64,000 nt of DNA, taken from Candidatus Chryseobacterium colombiense (GTDB lineage Bacteria; Bacteroidota; Bacteroidia; Flavobacteriales; Weeksellaceae). A model generated the notes under the pieces. It saw only the letters and a program-made list of their open reading frames with translations. It did not search any database and was not told the origin of the DNA. The position numbers and the translations under genes were made by a program. The DNA is taken from the NCBI GenBank assembly GCA_029203185.1, contig CP119310.1, positions 1,860,001 through 1,924,000 of the forward strand. Direction: 5' to 3'. Positions 62,074 through 64,000 of the stretch are shown here, piece by piece. Position 1 is the stretch's first letter. Every line of letters begins with the position of its first letter.

Positions 62074-63213
62074 TTAAGAAAAAGCTTTTTCCAAATCTGC
62101 AATAAGGTCTTCTGCATCTTCAATTCCAACACTTAAACGAACCAGGTCATCAGTAATTCCTAATTCGGCGCGTTTTTCAGCAGGAATAGAAGCGTGAGTC
62201 ATCAAAGCAGGATGATTCGCCAAAGATTCTACTCCACCAAGAGATTCTGCCAACGTGAAAACTTTTACTTTTTCTAAGAACCTGATCGCATCTTCTTTTT
62301 TACCAGATTTGAAAGTGAAAGAAACCATACCTCCGAAATCTTTCATCTGAGATTTTGCCAACTCATACTGTGGGTGAGATTCCAGTCCTGGATAAATTAC
62401 TTTGTCTACTGCAGGATGAGACTCTAAATATTTTGCTACCGCCATTCCGTTTTCAGAGTGTCTCTGAACTCTTAAAGCCAAGGTTTTAATTCCTCTCAAT
62501 ACCAAATAAGAATCGTGAGGTCCTAAAATACCACCACTTGCAAACTGGATGAAGTGAAGCTTATCTCCCAATTCAGCATCTTTTGCGATCAAAGCTCCTG
62601 CAATAACATCAGAATGACCACCTAAATATTTGGTTGCAGAGTGCATTACGATGTCTGCTCCCAAATCAATCGGTCTCTGAAGATAGGGTGTTGCAAATGT
62701 GTTATCCACTGCAACCAAAATATCTTTTCCTTTTGCAACCTCAACAACCGCTTTAATATCTACCAACTTCATTAATGGATTTGTCGGAGTTTCAACCCAG
62801 ATCAATTTCGTTTTATCGGTAATAACATCAGCAATTTTTGAGGCATCATCAAAATTCACGAACGTAAATTTCAACTGGTATTTTTCAAAAAGTCTGGTGA
62901 ACATTCTGTAGGTTCCTCCGTATAAATCATCTACTGCAATTACCTCATCACCTGGATTTAATAATTTTAAAACACAGTCGATGGCAGCTAAACCTGAACC
63001 AAAAGCCAATCCTCTTGCTCCATTTTCAATGCTTGCCAAAGAGTCTTCCAAAGCCTGTCTTGTAGGATTTGCAGCTCTTGAATATTCATACCCGGAGTGT
63101 ACTCCCGGACTTTTTTGTGCGAATGTAGACGTTAAAAATACAGGAACATTTACAGAACCTGTAGCAGATTCGTGGTGTTGTCCTCCGTGTATAACTTTTG
63201 TATTAAAATTCAT
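62074..63213 (-). CDS. metB: Cystathionine gamma-synthase-like PLP enzyme
   Basis: A 379-residue fold-type I PLP enzyme of the Cys/Met metabolism family. The PLP lysine is K195 in HSATKYLGGHSDVIAG, YEYSRAANPTR (43-52 region) and FGSGLAAID are the cofactor-binding parts. Family members make cystathionine from activated homoserine (MetB) or split it (lyase); the motif set does not separate the two with certainty. With the CBS-like gene at 13.9 kb a transsulfuration route is possible. Confidence 0.85.
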   Translation of the reverse strand: MNFNTKVIHGGQHHESATGSVNVPVFLTSTFAQKSPGVHSGYEYSRAANPTRQALEDSLASIENGARGLAFGSGLAAIDCVLKLLNPGDEVIAVDDLYGGTYRMFTRLFEKYQLKFTFVNFDDASKIADVITDKTKLIWVETPTNPLMKLVDIKAVVEVAKGKDILVAVDNTFATPYLQRPIDLGADIVMHSATKYLGGHSDVIAGALIAKDAELGDKLHFIQFASGGILGPHDSYLVLRGIKTLALRVQRHSENGMAVAKYLESHPAVDKVIYPGLESHPQYELAKSQMKDFGGMVSFTFKSGKKEDAIRFLEKVKVFTLAESLGGVESLANHPALMTHASIPAEKRAELGITDDLVRLSVGIEDAEDLIADLEKAFS

Positions 63214-63335
63214 AATATTTTGCTTTTTAGCTTATTGATTTTGGCATTTAGCTTTACAACTAACCTGCCAAAATTCTATTATTATTTGCTGAACACCTTT
63301 AACAAAAAGCCAATTGCCAATTGCTAAAAGCCTTT

Positions 63336-63662
63336 TTACATTTTAATTGCAGACTTGATTGCAAATTCTTCTGCCATCTCCTCAATCCATTGTGCCACAT
63401 CTTCTTCTCCCGTAGCTCTTTGATAAGTGTTTCCAAGAGAAACTAAGACCTGATGAATAAACATTTTCATTTGATCCACAGGCATTTCTTTTGTCCACAG
63501 ATCAATTCTTAATGCTTCCATTGCTTTCTCGTCCCAAACGGAAATCATGGTTGCTTTGGTTTCCTCTTTTTCGATTCCTCCGTCCTGCGCATTCCAGGTA
63601 ATGGTTTCGGGAATATGGTTTTCATCCAATTCTACATCTATCGTAATCTGAGTCTTTCTCAT
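63336..63662 (-). CDS. gldC: Gliding motility protein GldC
   Basis: A 108-residue soluble protein matching GldC (TQITIDVELDENHIPETITW, LRIDLWTKEMPVDQMKMFIH, EMAEEFAIKSAIKM). In Flavobacterium johnsoniae gldC lies after gldB and improves gliding without being essential. Here it follows the gldB end by 27 bases, keeping that order. Confidence 0.92.
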   Translation of the reverse strand: MRKTQITIDVELDENHIPETITWNAQDGGIEKEETKATMISVWDEKAMEALRIDLWTKEMPVDQMKMFIHQVLVSLGNTYQRATGEEDVAQWIEEMAEEFAIKSAIKM

Positions 63663-63689
63663 TCTTTCTATTTTTCTAATTCTTTTTAG

Positions 63690-64000
63690 TTAATTTTTAG
63701 GTTTATATCCTGATTGATTGAAAATGGTTTGTGCATCCATTTTTAAGAAATCCAATAATTTAGTTTCCGGATTTTGTTTTAAATAAGATTTACAAATCTG
63801 CCATCCGGTAAAAATACCAATCTGGGGAGAAGATTCGTTATCTATTTCAGTATAAAATTTTGAGAATGGTCCGGAAGAAATAAAACGCTCTACCAATCTA
63901 GGATCATCACTGAACACTAAATTACTCTCTACAAAATAATTCCAGATATTGGCTTCGTTGGTAACTGCCCAGTCATATTGTTTTTGGGTGTAATTCATTT
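63690..64000 (-). CDS. gldB: GldB gliding lipoprotein, 3' part
   Basis: The last 103 codons of a gene that runs off the window edge; the Met codon at 63998 is internal. The end matches GldB (DDPRLVERFISSGPFSKF, GIFTGWQICKSYLKQNPETK). GldB is a roughly 320-residue lipoprotein needed for gliding and T9SS-linked motility. Partial by position, not broken. Confidence 0.85.
   Translation of the reverse strand, partial: MNYTQKQYDWAVTNEANIWNYFVESNLVFSDDPRLVERFISSGPFSKFYTEIDNESSPQIGIFTGWQICKSYLKQNPETKLLDFLKMDAQTIFNQSGYKPKN

Overview
The window looks like a chromosomal core segment from a flavobacterium of the Chryseobacterium type (order Flavobacteriales). The grounds are AT-rich DNA, promoters of the Bacteroidota form (TTG, about 20 bp, TAnnTTTG), type IX secretion (T9SS) C-terminal sorting tails, the gliding pair gldB-gldC, a mevalonate-pathway HMG-CoA synthase, an OlsF-type ornithine-lipid synthase and TonB-dependent receptors. 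The genus is inferred; there is no rRNA here to confirm it. I see no prophage, integron, CRISPR array or complete insertion sequence other than one REP-associated transposase unit.

Layout. 1-8.8 kb: an MFS transporter, glnS, the menC-fbp pair, then lysC-olsF. 8.9-11.3 kb: two identical tRNA-Phe genes, each with its own promoter and terminator, then a thioredoxin-fold/DUF3575/small membrane protein operon. 11.3-18.6 kb: namZ and an FtsX-like permease with nearly abutting divergent starts, a CBS-like PLP enzyme, the cbpA-cbpM chaperone pair and a DAACS symporter. 18.6-23.5 kb: an alcohol/aldehyde oxidation module (DUF779, adhP, aldehyde dehydrogenase) with a divergent AraC regulator and an unlisted 45-residue membrane protein. 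23.5-36 kb: mvaS, a T9SS cargo, an M1 peptidase, a serine hydrolase, thyA, an SDR, a GH13 lipoprotein with two small partners, and a pRiA4b ORF-3-like protein. 36-42.4 kb: a PhoB/PhoR-like pair divergent from a TonB receptor and a beta-helix-like lipoprotein. 42.5-53.7 kb: unknown exported proteins, hemL, a LysM glucosaminidase, a PLP enzyme, small conserved proteins, a secreted nuclease, an orphan Hcp/TssD, an OYE operon and cdd. 53.7-57.2 kb: a cobalamin riboswitch driving a BtuB-like receptor and a BtuG-like surface lipoprotein. 57.2-64 kb: cca, tsaC-like, a RAYT/REP unit, DinB, GNAT, NTF2-like, a cystathionine gamma-synthase, gldC and the 3' end of gldB.

The best candidates for a second look are the vitamin B12 locus (promoter, riboswitch, receptor, surface lipoprotein and terminator all legible); the transposase flanked by mirrored REP pairs; the orphan TssD with a strong -7 box, no -33 box and a 21-bp tandem operator; the two-component/TonB-receptor locus with repeated GTTAA elements; and two very short genes (3268-3345 and 23349-23486). 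Several intergenic gaps hold hairpin-rich repeats of dispersed type. No computation was run; family names rest on motifs and recall.
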